Shown here in pieces: positions 1-9,622 of a stretch of DNA of 64,000 bases; within the stretch, counting starts at the first letter, position 1, and every line of letters begins with the position of its first letter. The DNA is taken from assembly GCF_003590095.1 (NCBI RefSeq), contig NC_039505.1:1-64000 (forward strand), written 5' to 3'. The translations under genes and the position numbers were made by a program. The notes beneath the pieces are model-generated. The model ran no database searches, had not been told where the DNA came from, and saw only the letters and a list, made by a program, of their open reading frames with translations. The DNA comes from Trichoplusia ni (lineage: Eukaryota > Arthropoda > Insecta > Lepidoptera > Noctuidae).

Positions 1-1147
1 TACTACTAAGAATTTCGGTCGTGGTGTTTTCTTTTATGATCCGATTTCGTTTTAAGGATGTTATGAGAAGGTCCATGTTCTCATGTTTCTGACATAGACA
101 TGTATTTCTAGCATTTAATTTTGGCTGTGTGACCCAAAACGGCCTCATTCTTGTAAAATTGACATAACTGATTGGAGGATGGCCCGAAGTCAAGTATTTT
201 TTGTGTAAATTTTTAATTGTGTCTTTCAATAGCCTTTTCTGCTTTTTTACTCCATTTTGTGTAACAGTATCCTTTTACCTGGGCAAAGATTTGAATTGTC
301 ATCGTCCTCAAAAAAACTGAATGACAATTTTACGGATACGTTTTTGCAGATCTGTATTATTTGGCTTCTTCGGGATTTGTCTCACTTGTAAATTACTTTT
401 TTTGAATTTCTTCAATTCTTGATTTAGTCTCATGTATCTCTTTTTGTACATCAGTATTATTTTATTAGCCTTTGCCAATTGGTTTTTTAAATCACATATT
501 TGCTGAGTTTTAAGTTTTTGATATTTACGGAATTTTATTTTAATGTCTTGATTGAATTTAATTGTTGCAAGGGACGGCTCTAAGTTAGGAGTATTTGGAC
601 GTAATGTTGATTCTTCTGAATTTATTGAACTAGCACTTGGCGTTCGTAAAGGAGATGCTATTGACAAGTCTAGAGGACTGCTTGTACGTAAATAGTGGGA
701 ACTACTCGCTAATATGGCATCAAAACGCAGATTAGGACTATTACATCGGACATTCTGTTGAAATAACCGTGAGCTACAAGGTCTTATTTTTTCTTGAGAA
801 ATACCAGGCTCATTATCTCGATTTTTTGATAGCGATTCTGTTACATCATTGGTCACCGAAACACTTGTTTGGTTATGTCGGGCAACATTTGCCTTAGCTT
901 TTTTTCTCTGATAATATGCACGGGCACTGATTAGGTTATTTTTTTGTAAAATGCGACGTGCACGTGCAGTCATTTGGCTTCGGGTTACGATAAGTCCCGC
1001 AGCTTTTCGTCTAGCTAAACGTTCTCTATCTTTCCTTAAATGCTCCTCTCTTGACACAGGTTCGCTTTTGATTTTAGCTTTTCTTATTCTTTCCCGCACC
1101 CGTTTTCTCTCCTTTTTCTCCTCCTCTGATAGTTTTGGCCTCGGCAT
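1..1147 (-). pseudogene. Repeat-family protein: basic N-terminus, coiled coil; frameshifted and cut by the window edge
   Basis: An open frame of 279 codons starts at the ATG at 1147 (complement) and stops at 308. The first 90 residues are very rich in Lys and Arg. Residues about 200-255 look like a Lys-rich coiled coil. Below 300 a second minus-strand frame carries a block with a GHPPISY motif and a following RPFWV motif, and runs past position 1. I know this arrangement (basic region, coiled coil, ISY..RPFWV) from multicopy uncharacterised proteins in arthropods, so the gene appears broken by one frameshift near 300. Function is unknown. It could be the DNA-binding part of a transposase-like protein. 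No introns are obvious. Confidence 0.5.
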
Positions 1148-1309
1148 TCTTAAACAAAATTAAGCTATTAAGATATTATGACGTCTCGGTACCGGAGCAA
1201 CAATTTCTACACCCTCGCGTCTCCCTCAATCGAAATGCGGTGTGACTGCGGTGCGGCGCCGGAACACACCATCTGGATTATCATTGAATAGCTGTTGCGC
1301 GCGGCTCCA

Positions 1310-1473
1310 CCCGCGTTTAACTTGATCCCGTGGGAATAGTGAGATTAAAAGTAGCTTACATGTTAATCCAGGGCTTCATTTACATACATACGAAATCTCA
1401 TTGACATCCGTTCAGCCGTTTGAGCGTGAAAAGGTAACAAACATACAAAACAAACTTTCGCCTTTATAATATT

Positions 1474-1474
<1 letters not shown>
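1310..1474 (+). repeat. RTE/SINE-like 3' tail common in moths and butterflies
   Basis: The sequence includes the words CCGTTCAGCCGTTTGAGCGTG and ACTTTCGCCTTTATAATATT, close to a 3' tail that occurs very widely in lepidopteran non-LTR repeats. It carries no coding capacity here. It is a fragment that ends at a TA microsatellite. The identification rests on remembered family sequence. Confidence 0.5.

Positions 1475-1475
<1 letters not shown>

Positions 1476-1532
<57 letters not shown>
1476..1532. repeat. (TA)n microsatellite
   Basis: About 28 uninterrupted TA units lie between the RTE-like tail and the MITE. It may have served as the TA target for the MITE. Confidence 0.95.
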
Positions 1533-1533
<1 letters not shown>

Positions 1534-1872
1534 CAGGGTTATTAGTAAAAAATTAACAACCTCTCAGGACTATATTACTGAAACCATAAACATCAACTTT
1601 TGTTTTACGACTTTTAATCATTTATCAGATTTTAATTCATCAAACTTTTATACAGTACACTAAGAATACATACCGAGTGACAGTGAACGGGAGTTGTAGG
1701 TACGACAAAACAAATTTAAAATGTGTTAGATAGAACAACGAAAACTTCAAATTTACTTTTTGTTATATTATTATGTATTAACGTTTTGTAAAAAGTCATA
1801 AAACAAAAGTTGTTGTTTATGGTGTCACTAATATAGTCCTGAGAGGTTGTTAGTGTTTTACCAATAACCCAA
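1534..1872. mobile_element. MITE with TA target duplication, related to the Tc1/mariner-like element at 58173
   Basis: The ends are inverted repeats that begin CAGGGTTATTAGTAAAA on the left and match the complement of the right end (GGGTTATTGGTAAAAC). The inverted similarity runs for roughly 80 bp, including an AACAACCTCTCAGGACTATA block. The element is 339 bp, flanked by TA, and has no coding frame. The first 110 bp are clearly similar to the left end of the transposase-bearing element at 58173, so this is a probable non-autonomous derivative of that family. Confidence 0.8.
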
Positions 1873-1984
1873 TACTAATAAATAATTATTAGTATTATAT
1901 AGTAAGTTTTTATAATAACCGCAGCCACTTCAACATCGCTCCGGCGCTGGCGCCGCGACCGCACCGCACGAAATTACACAGGAT

Positions 1985-2240
1985 CTACCGATATGATAAA
2001 AAGACACCGAGATGATAAAACAATCCACCGTTATGATAAAGCAATCCACCGACATGATAAAACAATCCACCGATATGATAAAGCAATACACCGATGTGAA
2101 AGAAACTGTACGTCCATAACACCGATATGATAACCTAGGACACCGATTGAATTTTCTTATCATTTCGGTGTAAATTATCATATCGATGGTAAAAAATGCC
2201 ACCGATTACACCGATATGAGAACACCGACGTGAGAAAAAA
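1985..2240. repeat. 20-bp tandem repeat of CACCGATATGATAAAACAAT
   Basis: Five to six imperfect 20-bp units (CACCGATATGATAAAACAAT, with variants at 3-5 positions) run from about 1985 to 2100. Further single copies occur up to 2240, at least two of them inverted. The reading frames seen across it are by-products of the repeat. It probably belongs to a larger element whose other motif copies are at 2391, 2571 and 2767. Confidence 0.8.
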
Positions 2241-3022
2241 CACACGTTTTAGAAGATTAAAGAAAATGTAATATATTTAGGATAAATTGAGTAACAGCCA
2301 ATGAAGTTAATTCACTTGCTGATGCTGTTAGAACCAAACAATAATAATAAAACTACTCATTACACTGAAAAAATGGAACCACCGATAACATAAAATAATT
2401 GTCCGGGAGCAACTGAAATGGCATACTTACGTTATTTGGCGGGAAAATGCAGCGACTTGACACACGTCCGTTTTCACTGCGCGCTAGCGCACACTAACGA
2501 GGGAAATAATATTGGGGTGGGGACGCTGTCGGACCCGCCGATGTAAAGTTAGGTTTAAATTACTTTTGGCCACCGATATGAGAGCATTTTTCGAGACAAG
2601 TATGTTTGTGCCTCTCAGTAATTATAAACGTCGGTTATGTATTAAAATATGCTCTATGTTAATAATAAAACTAATAGTCTATTAAATAAAATTAGTTACA
2701 TACTTAACTTACTTATTTTTACAAGTGTATAAGCATTTTTGTCAGTAAAAAAAGTAGAGGGACAGCCACCGATATGAGAAAAATTGAGGTTTATGTATTT
2801 TTTTCTACCCTTATATATGTATAGTCCTAGGCAAATTATATTTTTGCCACAACCCAATAACTGCCTATTGAATACAAAAAAAAAATCCAGAACAATATTT
2901 CTTTTTTCAAATACGAATTTCACTAAAGACAAAAAAAAAAGTCATTTGGGAAATTCACCCAAGTGCTACCTTGTAGCCTATTTTGAATAAATGGATTTTT
3001 TAATTTAATTTTTAATTCAATA
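2241..3022. other. Non-coding stretch with scattered CACCGATA(T)GA motifs
   Basis: No gene seen. Isolated copies of the motif of the upstream tandem repeat occur at about 2391, 2571 and 2767. This suggests that 1985-2780 is one non-autonomous element with terminal or subterminal motif arrays. The stretch ends at the truncated 3' end of Gypsy-1. Confidence 0.5.
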
Positions 3023-4022
3023 TCAGCTAGTCGAGCCTGTACGCTGGGGATGTTTTGAATCACGACCAATTAATAATCTCAAAGGTGAAAAGCTTGTTGT
3101 TTTTTGTATGGTTGTATTAAGTGTCTGCTGAACTTTGTACAATGAATTCGGCCATTCTGTCTCATTATTACAAATAGTGGTTAGCATATTTATAATAGTA
3201 GCAACATATCGTTCGGCTTGTCCATTACTACGCGGTGTCCCAGTTGAAATCATATGGTGATCAACATTCCATTCTCGGAACAAATCAGTTAGGGTAGCAT
3301 TGGAAAAATTAGTCGCTCTATCTGTAATAACTTTAGATGGGATCCCAAACATAGTTAAAACATCGCGAATGACTATAGACATTTCCTCACCACTCATAGT
3401 TTTTAAGAGGTTTAAGAATACAATACTTTGTGAAGGCGTCAATGATTATTATAATGTGCTTATAACCTTCACTGGACTGAGTAAAGGGGCCTGTGCAGTC
3501 TAGATGTACAGTGTGAAACGGTACTGGCGTTTTATCAATGGGATGTAATAAGCCTTGATGTGGACCACTGTGAAACTTTCCTTTAACACAAATAAGGCAA
3601 TGAGATATATATTTCCTAACAAGTTTGTTGATACCGGGAAACCAAAAAGACTCTCTTATCTTTTGCAAGGTCTTTTCTTGACCAACGTGACAGTTCTCAT
3701 CATGGTACAAACGTAGGATACTGAGCCGACTCCCTTTAGGTACATACGCTTTCAGTTTGTGGTCTATTGGACACTTGTAGTATAATAGGTTATTTTTAAA
3801 TACATATTGATCATTACCGATATCACCGTTTTGTACTGTGTCAATTAAGCTTAGTGTTTCCGGATCTTTATTCTGAGCTACCTCTAACCAAGAAGAATGT
3901 TCAGTTAACAAATTAATATGAAGAGGAACTTCTGGGAATTTTAACTTTGAGGCAGTGGATGTAGCAGGATTCCTGCTCAAATAATCTACATGTCCAACAT
4001 AAGTACCTCTTTTATAAACCAC
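3023..4022 (-). pseudogene. Gypsy-1 integrase remnant
   Basis: Two overlapping minus-strand frames (4022-3387 and 3442-3023) cover the integrase. The HHCC zinc domain is visible (H..NCHVGQEKTL, then CLICVKGK), followed by HLDCTGPF with the first catalytic Asp, VITDRATNF with the second Asp, and PRSNGQAERYV with the catalytic Glu. Integrase inserts the cDNA into the genome. One frameshift near 3400-3440 separates the first Asp from the remaining catalytic residues. The end at 3023 is short of a normal C-terminus. Confidence 0.8.
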
Positions 4023-5287
4023 TCAAAATTAAAATCCTGCATGTAGGTCCACCATCGAGCGACCCTGGGAGACAGGTCCTTTTTTGTACATAGTTGATTT
4101 AATGGCGTTGCAATCGTTATAATTTTAAATGATATACCTAAAAGGTAAACACGGAAATTTTTCAAAGAGTTGTAGACTGCAAGTGTCTCCAACTCGTATG
4201 AGGTTATTTGGATTCTGGCTCGGTAGTGCGACGACTAAAATATGCCACCACCCTATTGTTTGTACCATGTTTTTGGACGAGCATGCCACCGTATCCAATA
4301 GAAGTTGCATCAGTGTGCAGCTCAGTTGGAAGCGAAGGATCGAAGATAGAGAGGATGGGTTCTGATGTCAATTTATCTATTAATATATTGACGAGCCGCT
4401 TCTTGCTCATTACTCCATTCCCAATTCTGCCAGTTTTTGGTTAGCTTAGTTTATACAAGCCGTTTTGGACGCAAATTCAGGTATAAATTTCCTGAAATAA
4501 CTTGCTAAGCCCATAAACTGTCTAACCTGCTTAACAGTTTTGGGAATGGGAGAGTTGACCAAAGCTTGAACTTTTGTTTCACTGGGTCGCACACCTTCAG
4601 CCTAAATATTCTATTGATGTTACAAAAAACCGACATTTCCTTAAGTTAATAGTAAATCCGGCCCGAACAAGTGCTGCCAAGCATAAATCTAGGTACTCTA
4701 GGCCCTGTTCAATAGTTTCGCACGGTATCAGTAAGTCATATATGTAAACCCTAACAAACTTTAAATCTTTAACGGCTTTAGATATGGCGCGTTGGAATAC
4801 TGAGGGGCCATTGCATATCCAAAAGGCATTTTGATATATTCATAGTGCCCATCAGGGGTCATGAAAGCCGTATATTTGATGCTATTTTTCAGAAACTGGT
4901 ATTTGGTGGAATCCATTTTTCATATTAATGGATATGAAATACTTTGCTTTACCTAATTGATCAATTTCGTCTTGAATCAAGGGTAACGGGTACCTTTCTT
5001 TTTCAATAATATAATATTGAGTGCCCTATAATCAACGCACAAGCGATCGCCACCGTCACGCTTCTCACTAATAATACGGGACTCGCGTAAGAAGAATCAC
5101 TATCACGGATGATACCAGTTCGCAAAAGGTCACCCACTATATTCTTTACTTTTTCACGTTCTAACGGCGCTAAACGATAAGGGCGATAGTTAATATTTTT
5201 ATCTGTTTTTAATTTTATTTCTAATTTACCCGTATTAACGTTTCCCAATATAATCTTCAGTGGGTAGTATTCGAGGGTATTTATCAA
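3986..5287 (-). pseudogene. pol: Gypsy-1 reverse transcriptase/RNase H remnant
   Basis: The start of RT is at 5287-5003 (RPYRLAPLEREKV, then SPVLLV). RT continues in broken frames through 4440. The RNase H/connection part is at 4410-3986, with PILSIFDPSLPTELHTDAT, YGGMLVQK and HGTNNRVVAYFSR. The block DLSPRVARWW before the integrase is characteristic of Gypsy elements. The polymerase active-site region falls in the degenerate stretch 4450-5000. At least four frame changes are needed to read through, so this is a dead copy. Confidence 0.75.
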
Positions 5288-5306
5288 AAGTTGTTATAAT
5301 TTTATC

Positions 5307-6047
5307 TTACAATTTCTTATCTAGATTTTGAACACATTCCGAAAGCAGATTTTGATTATTCTCTAAATTATTCTTACTTAAATTAACTATATTTTTACGT
5401 ACTAATTTTGTCCCAGATGTATCCGTAATTATGGCAATATCTGCGTATTTGACAACATCTTGCCCTATAATACAATCGTAAGCAAAATTATCCGACACTA
5501 CGTTTAAATCTAATTCAATGCAGACATTATTAAAACGAACCGGTACTGTTATTTTACCAAAAGTATTTACGTGACCTGACCTATACCATCCAAACGTACA
5601 GTCCAAGGGAAACGTGACAGCCCAATCGGAATGCTATGTATTCTTTTATGATGGAACAATTAGCACCCGTATCGATTAAAGCATCTACAGCAATATCATT
5701 AATGTAAACTTTGGTAAGTTTTAAACCTGACTGGGTCATGCAATTTACAGGTTTATTATTCTGTTTCTCGCGATCAACTCGCTGTTTTGTCCAACACTTT
5801 TCTATACTATGACCCTCTTTCTTACAATATCCACATTTGAGGCTTTTATTACTCGTGGTTGGAATATCTTTTGATTTAAGCCTGGCTTCAACGTCCGAAC
5901 CATTTTTATTATTGTTTGAATTTTTTGGGCATGGAAATTGAATGTGACCTTTTTGACCAAAGGAGAAACATTATTTAGTAGCAAAATCTGTACGGGGTTT
6001 CTTGGCTGTACTAGTACCGGAATCGTCAAAGGTTGCATTTTTGTCAA
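5307..6047 (-). pseudogene. Gypsy-1 zinc knuckle and protease remnants
   Basis: The minus-strand frames at 6047-5802 and 5606-5307 sit between Gag and RT. The first contains Lys-rich nucleocapsid-like sequence. A CxxC/H-type knuckle (CGYCKK-like on translation near 5830) is visible but in a shifted frame. The 5606-5307 frame has FGKITVPVRFNN and YDCIIGQDV, typical of the aspartic protease region just before RT. The DSG-like active site lies in a different frame near 5690. Several frameshifts make this non-functional. Confidence 0.5.
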
Positions 6048-6101
6048 AGAGTCGTTTTTTGGGATTTTTACTATAACTAGAGAAGAGAGTGATTAATTCG
6101 T

Positions 6102-6446
6102 TTAATTTTTAACAGCTTTTGTCAACTTTTCAGTTAAATTCTTTTTGGTGGGAAAAAGGGCTACTAAATCTTGACGAAAAGTTTCCCAATCACGATGGTC
6201 AGGTTCCCATGTCTCAAACCAAGAAGAAACAGAGCCCCGAAGGGCTTTACCGGCCTTTGCTACCATATGTAGACTGCTCCAGTTGAATTCGGCACCGAGG
6301 TCCTCGATATTCTTACACCAGCTCTCGGCGCCATTGTGCATCTTTTCTGGATCAAATGCAGGTAGTGCTATATCATCTTGACGCCGATTTGTAGAAATAG
6401 CCATCTTGATGGATTCACACAAAGTTTTTACAAGCTCCACGTCCAT
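6102..6446 (-). pseudogene. gag: Gypsy-1 Gag fragment
   Basis: A 114-codon frame with an ATG at 6446, 69 bp inside the LTR. It holds the usual Gag pattern of retrotransposon capsid regions (W...W...F..DL..LFP, residues about 43-97). Gag forms the cytoplasmic particle that packages the RNA. The frame is lost at 6102, and the zinc-knuckle part continues in other frames at 6047-5802. It is a broken gene and only a Gag remnant. Confidence 0.65.
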
Positions 6447-6514
6447 GGTTTACACTGAAATGTTAAAAAATGCTTTTAGATATTTCAGCCTAGCGAGTAA
6501 GTATCCCACTTCCG

Positions 6515-6902
6515 ATGTTAGAAGCCGGTACCAAAATAAAATAAAAAAAACAGCAATTATAACGAAAGCTTTATTTGTCTTTTAAAATTATAATCAAACT
6601 CAATAACTTACTAATAATATGTAAATCAAGCTCCTATTTATTATATAATTCACATTAAAATATGCCAAGTACACAATTATTTTGCAGGTTACGCGCAAAG
6701 ACTAATAAATAAAGAAAATACTTATCTGAATATAATAATATGTAGGTACTCAGAGTCGGATCTAACCGACAGGGGGTAGAGTAACAACACTGTTCACGTC
6801 TCAGAAGCAAGTCCTCGCGCTGGAAGTTCCGCCTCTTTTATATCGAGTAGCAAACAATCCTGTCACTCTACCCCACCTCTGACTACCGGTTGTGACGTAA
6901 CA
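6515..6902 (-). repeat. 5' LTR of Gypsy-1
   Basis: On the minus strand it begins TGTTACGTCACAACC and ends AACA, giving TG...CA ends and 388 bp. A TATAAAAG box lies near 6846-6833 and an AATAAA signal near 6568 (both complement). Just inside the LTR is TCGGAAGTGGGAT, where a primer-binding site is expected. The same motif (TCAGAAGTGGGATC) sits at the same place in Gypsy-2. Confidence 0.75.
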
Positions 6903-7510
6903 CAAACACTGAATTTTAAAATAAATAGACAATTTGTACAAATAATTCTCAAATATTATAAATCACATTTTAGCGTAATGAAACACAATATTTTTGTAAT
7001 TACTAATTTAAATTATTAATTTGGAAACATCTCACACGCGCGTCCTTTCCCGCGCGGTCGTCGAACGATGAAGATTGAAGATCTCTGCGAGTCCCGACTA
7101 CGCACGATACGCATTTCCAGTTTCTCTAATGGTCTATACGTTGTTATAACGTTGTTAATAGCTACCAGCGGTTCTATACCGCTGGTAGCTATTAACAACG
7201 TTGGATGTGTAATTTTGGGTATTTTGAGTTTTTGGCATAAATTAATTTAATTTCTCAATATCTTAATAACCACTTTAAAAAAAAAATATTTCTTTGTTAT
7301 TTACGGAGATTTTTAAGTTAATAACGCTGGAACTACAAGAGAGTCCGATTAAAAATGTAGTAACATGCATAGCGACAATGTAAGCGGGACGGGAGGGGAT
7401 GCACCGTGCGAATCTACCGCGCGGATCTGCCAGTAGCGACGTTGTTACAGGGCGAGACGTACGTTCGCGCGTCGCTTCAAAGCTATTTGATTTGGTTACA
7501 AAACATTGAA
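6903..7510. other. Non-coding stretch upstream of exon 1, with a perfect hairpin
   Basis: No coding frame is supported. It holds a 25-bp perfect inverted repeat at 7148-7202 and GC-richer sequence from 7380 to 7480, which could be the promoter or 5' leader of the gene that starts at 7511. Confidence 0.5.
7148..7202. repeat. Perfect 25-bp hairpin with 5-nt loop
   Basis: The arms are 7148-7172 (beginning AACGTTGTTAATAGCTACCA) and 7178-7202, exact complements, around the loop TCTAT. The arms are too short to be a normal transposon, and no direct duplication is obvious around it. Confidence 0.9.
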
Positions 7511-7634
7511 ATGGCAAGTAATAGAGCAAAAAAAATATTAAATAAGGTTTTTAATCCCGAACCGGATATATCACCATCTACGGAAATAAATAAAGGAGTT
7601 GAAACAAACACTGAAATTGTTATAAACAACAATG
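7511..7634 (+). CDS. Candidate first coding exon of the DNCGGQN-family transposase-like gene
   Basis: ATG at 7511 opens a 41-codon exon (MASNRAKKILNKVF...) ending in AATG at a good donor, GTAAGT at 7635, phase 1. Joining in phase 1 to the acceptor at 14476-14477 (TTTTTTTTAG) continues in frame into the GNCSSPLPEDF segment. That supports one gene whose first intron was later entered by Pao-1. A second possible acceptor (TTATTTCAG) lies at 7743-7751, just before the Pao LTR. Function of the N-terminus is unknown. The link is an inference from phase and family resemblance. Confidence 0.5.
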
Positions 7635-7767
7635 GTAAGTTCAAATTTAAGTTTATTATGTTTAGGAGTTAACAAATACGAGTTGTGATTTTATTAATAT
7701 AATAGTTATCATTATTTTTAAGTGATTTGTGTAATTTAAACTGTTATTTCAGTGTTTATCCGTAGAT

Positions 7768-7980
7768 CATCACACATGCGTGTAGGCGACACCGGTGCAG
7801 GCGCGGGGAGCGGGGCCGAACGACGGCCGCTCGCGCGTCGCGGCGCTTCCTACCAACACTCCGTTCACGGACGCGCTGACCATCGGGCATTTCATTGTTA
7901 TCTACTCATTGTTAACTACAGTAATAAACCATTATACAGTCCACTGCCTTTGTTGTATCGACCCGACTGAGCCCAATCAT
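7768..7980 (+). repeat. 5' LTR of Pao-1
   Basis: 213 bp, matching 13777-13989 with no difference seen. It holds a GC-rich block (near 7795-7880) and ends GAGCCCAATCAT. A TG..CA reading gives 7777-7979. Confidence 0.9.
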
Positions 7981-8501
7981 TGGTCCTTCGATCGCGCAAA
8001 TATAATTACACCAGTTTTGCTGTAATTAACATCGTCGTCAACGTGTACATTCGTCGTGCGGGCCGTCGGACTTTGACCGCTCGCGAGTACAACGTGGCCG
8101 AGAAGATTAACAACGAAGTCGTTCCTGTATCAGCTTGCATCGTCATCGTGGGAGTCACTATTTGGGAGTATAATACAGTCTTTGAGTGAGTCCGTTCCAA
8201 TTAGTTATTTTTTCACACTTTTTCTTACCCGAAAATCGTTATTCTATTTTCCAAATCCTTCGGTGAATATTTAATTTTTCCCTCACGCTTTCCTTTTAGT
8301 GTTTCTTCTTATTTAAAATTGCACTGCATATTTAAATACGAACATTTCGTTGAAAAAACGCTTAGTCATTAGCTAATTGCTTTATAATCCGCGTCGAGTC
8401 GTTGACCTTGACATTAATTATCGACACCTTTTGTTCACGCACAGCTGTTTTGCAGTTGTTATTCATTACTATCATTAGTATTGCTGTGATTTCGCTTTAA
8501 A

Positions 8502-9590
8502 ATGGCTGAGTTAAAAACATTGACTAAGAAACGTAGTTCAATTAAATCAAAGGTCACTATCTATAGCAATTATTTAAACTTAGTTAAAAGTAGTTCCGCA
8601 GTATCTGAGTTGCAGCGCTTAGACTTAGAAGAGCGTTTCAATAAGTTCGAGGCCTTACACGCCGACTTTGATGATTTGCAGACACAAATTGAGGTGCTTG
8701 CCGACGACGCCGATTCCGCGTTTACTGAGCGAGAGGACTTCGACCGCCAGTTCTTCAATCTGGTGGCACTCACGCGCAGCTTGCTTGGCGTTTCGTCCAA
8801 CGTTGCAGGATCGGAGGCGGGCTTCAAAGATGCTGACTCAGGTGCACACAATTCATTTAGAAATGGTTTTGTTCGTTTGCCTAAAATAGATTTGCCTCAT
8901 TTCGATGGGAACTACCAATCCTGGCTTGAGTTTAGAGATACGTTTGGGTCACTGATTCATGATAATAAAACAATAAGTGATATTAACAAGTTCCACTACC
9001 TGCGAGCCTCACTACAAGGAAACGCAGCTTTAATTATTAAAAACTTAGATTTTAAAGCAAGTCATTATAATATTGCGTGGAACTTGTTGTGTGAGCGGTA
9101 CAATAACAACCGCCTTCTTGTGAATAACCATTTGCAGGCTTTATTTGATGTAGGCTCAATAATAAAGGAGTCAAGTGAGTCGATTAGAAATCTAGTAGAT
9201 GTAATTAATAAAAATATTAGGGCACTTACCACATTAAAAAGGCCCACTCAATATTGGGATGACATAATTATTTATTTCATGAGTAAAAAATTAGATTTAA
9301 TGACTAGTCGTGAATGGGAAGAACATAGGAATAATCATTTAAAAGATGATCCTACTTTAACAGAATTTTGTACCTTTTTAGGCAAGAAAGCGGACTGGTT
9401 AGAATCAGTGGAGTCTAACTGTAATCTTTCAGGTTCGAGTACTATTGTAGCCTTAAATAATAGTAATTTTAATAAAACTAGTACTAATAATATAATAATA
9501 AAAAGTCGAATAATAATAATAATAAATGTCCACTCTGCTCCCAAGCGCATACATTATATAAATGTGAATCTTTTAGAGGCTTATCTATAG
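8502..9590 (+). CDS. gag: Pao-1 Gag, 3' end frameshifted
   Basis: ATG at 8502. The 362-codon frame has a coiled-coil-like N-terminus (residues about 1-80) and the Pao Gag core (KIDLPHFDGNYQSWLEFRDTF, shown in part, residues about 127-147). It ends with an Asn-rich tract. In this frame the last 30 codons are nonsense: the true continuation, with a CPLCSQAH zinc finger, is in the pol frame beyond about 9525. Gag forms the virus-like particle. In Pao elements gag and pol are usually one frame, so the shift in the (AAT)n run near 9480-9530 is probably a recent slippage. Confidence 0.85.
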   Translation: MAELKTLTKKRSSIKSKVTIYSNYLNLVKSSSAVSELQRLDLEERFNKFEALHADFDDLQTQIEVLADDADSAFTEREDFDRQFFNLVALTRSLLGVSSNVAGSEAGFKDADSGAHNSFRNGFVRLPKIDLPHFDGNYQSWLEFRDTFGSLIHDNKTISDINKFHYLRASLQGNAALIIKNLDFKASHYNIAWNLLCERYNNNRLLVNNHLQALFDVGSIIKESSESIRNLVDVINKNIRALTTLKRPTQYWDDIIIYFMSKKLDLMTSREWEEHRNNHLKDDPTLTEFCTFLGKKADWLESVESNCNLSGSSTIVALNNSNFNKTSTNNIIIKSRIIIIINVHSAPKRIHYINVNLLEAYL

Positions 9591-9622
9591 AAGATCGCAT
9601 TAAAAGGGCAAACGAATACAAT

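Larger units (their letters stand above)
3023..6902 (-). mobile_element. Gypsy-1: degenerate Ty3/Gypsy LTR retrotransposon, one LTR left
   Basis: Read on the minus strand the order is LTR (6902-6515), gag (6446-6102), zinc knuckle/protease (6047-5307), RT/RNase H (5287-3986) and integrase (4022-3023). The order gag-pro-RT-RH-IN identifies Ty3/Gypsy. Multiple frameshifts and stops break pol, so it cannot produce a full polyprotein. No second LTR lies to the left: the element stops near 3020 next to the CCGATATGA repeat field. It is therefore an old, 3'-truncated copy. Confidence 0.85.

Noticed and set aside
1930..2202. A minus-strand ORF with CFIISVD repeats
   Set aside because: A translation of the 20-bp tandem motif, with no start context or homology.
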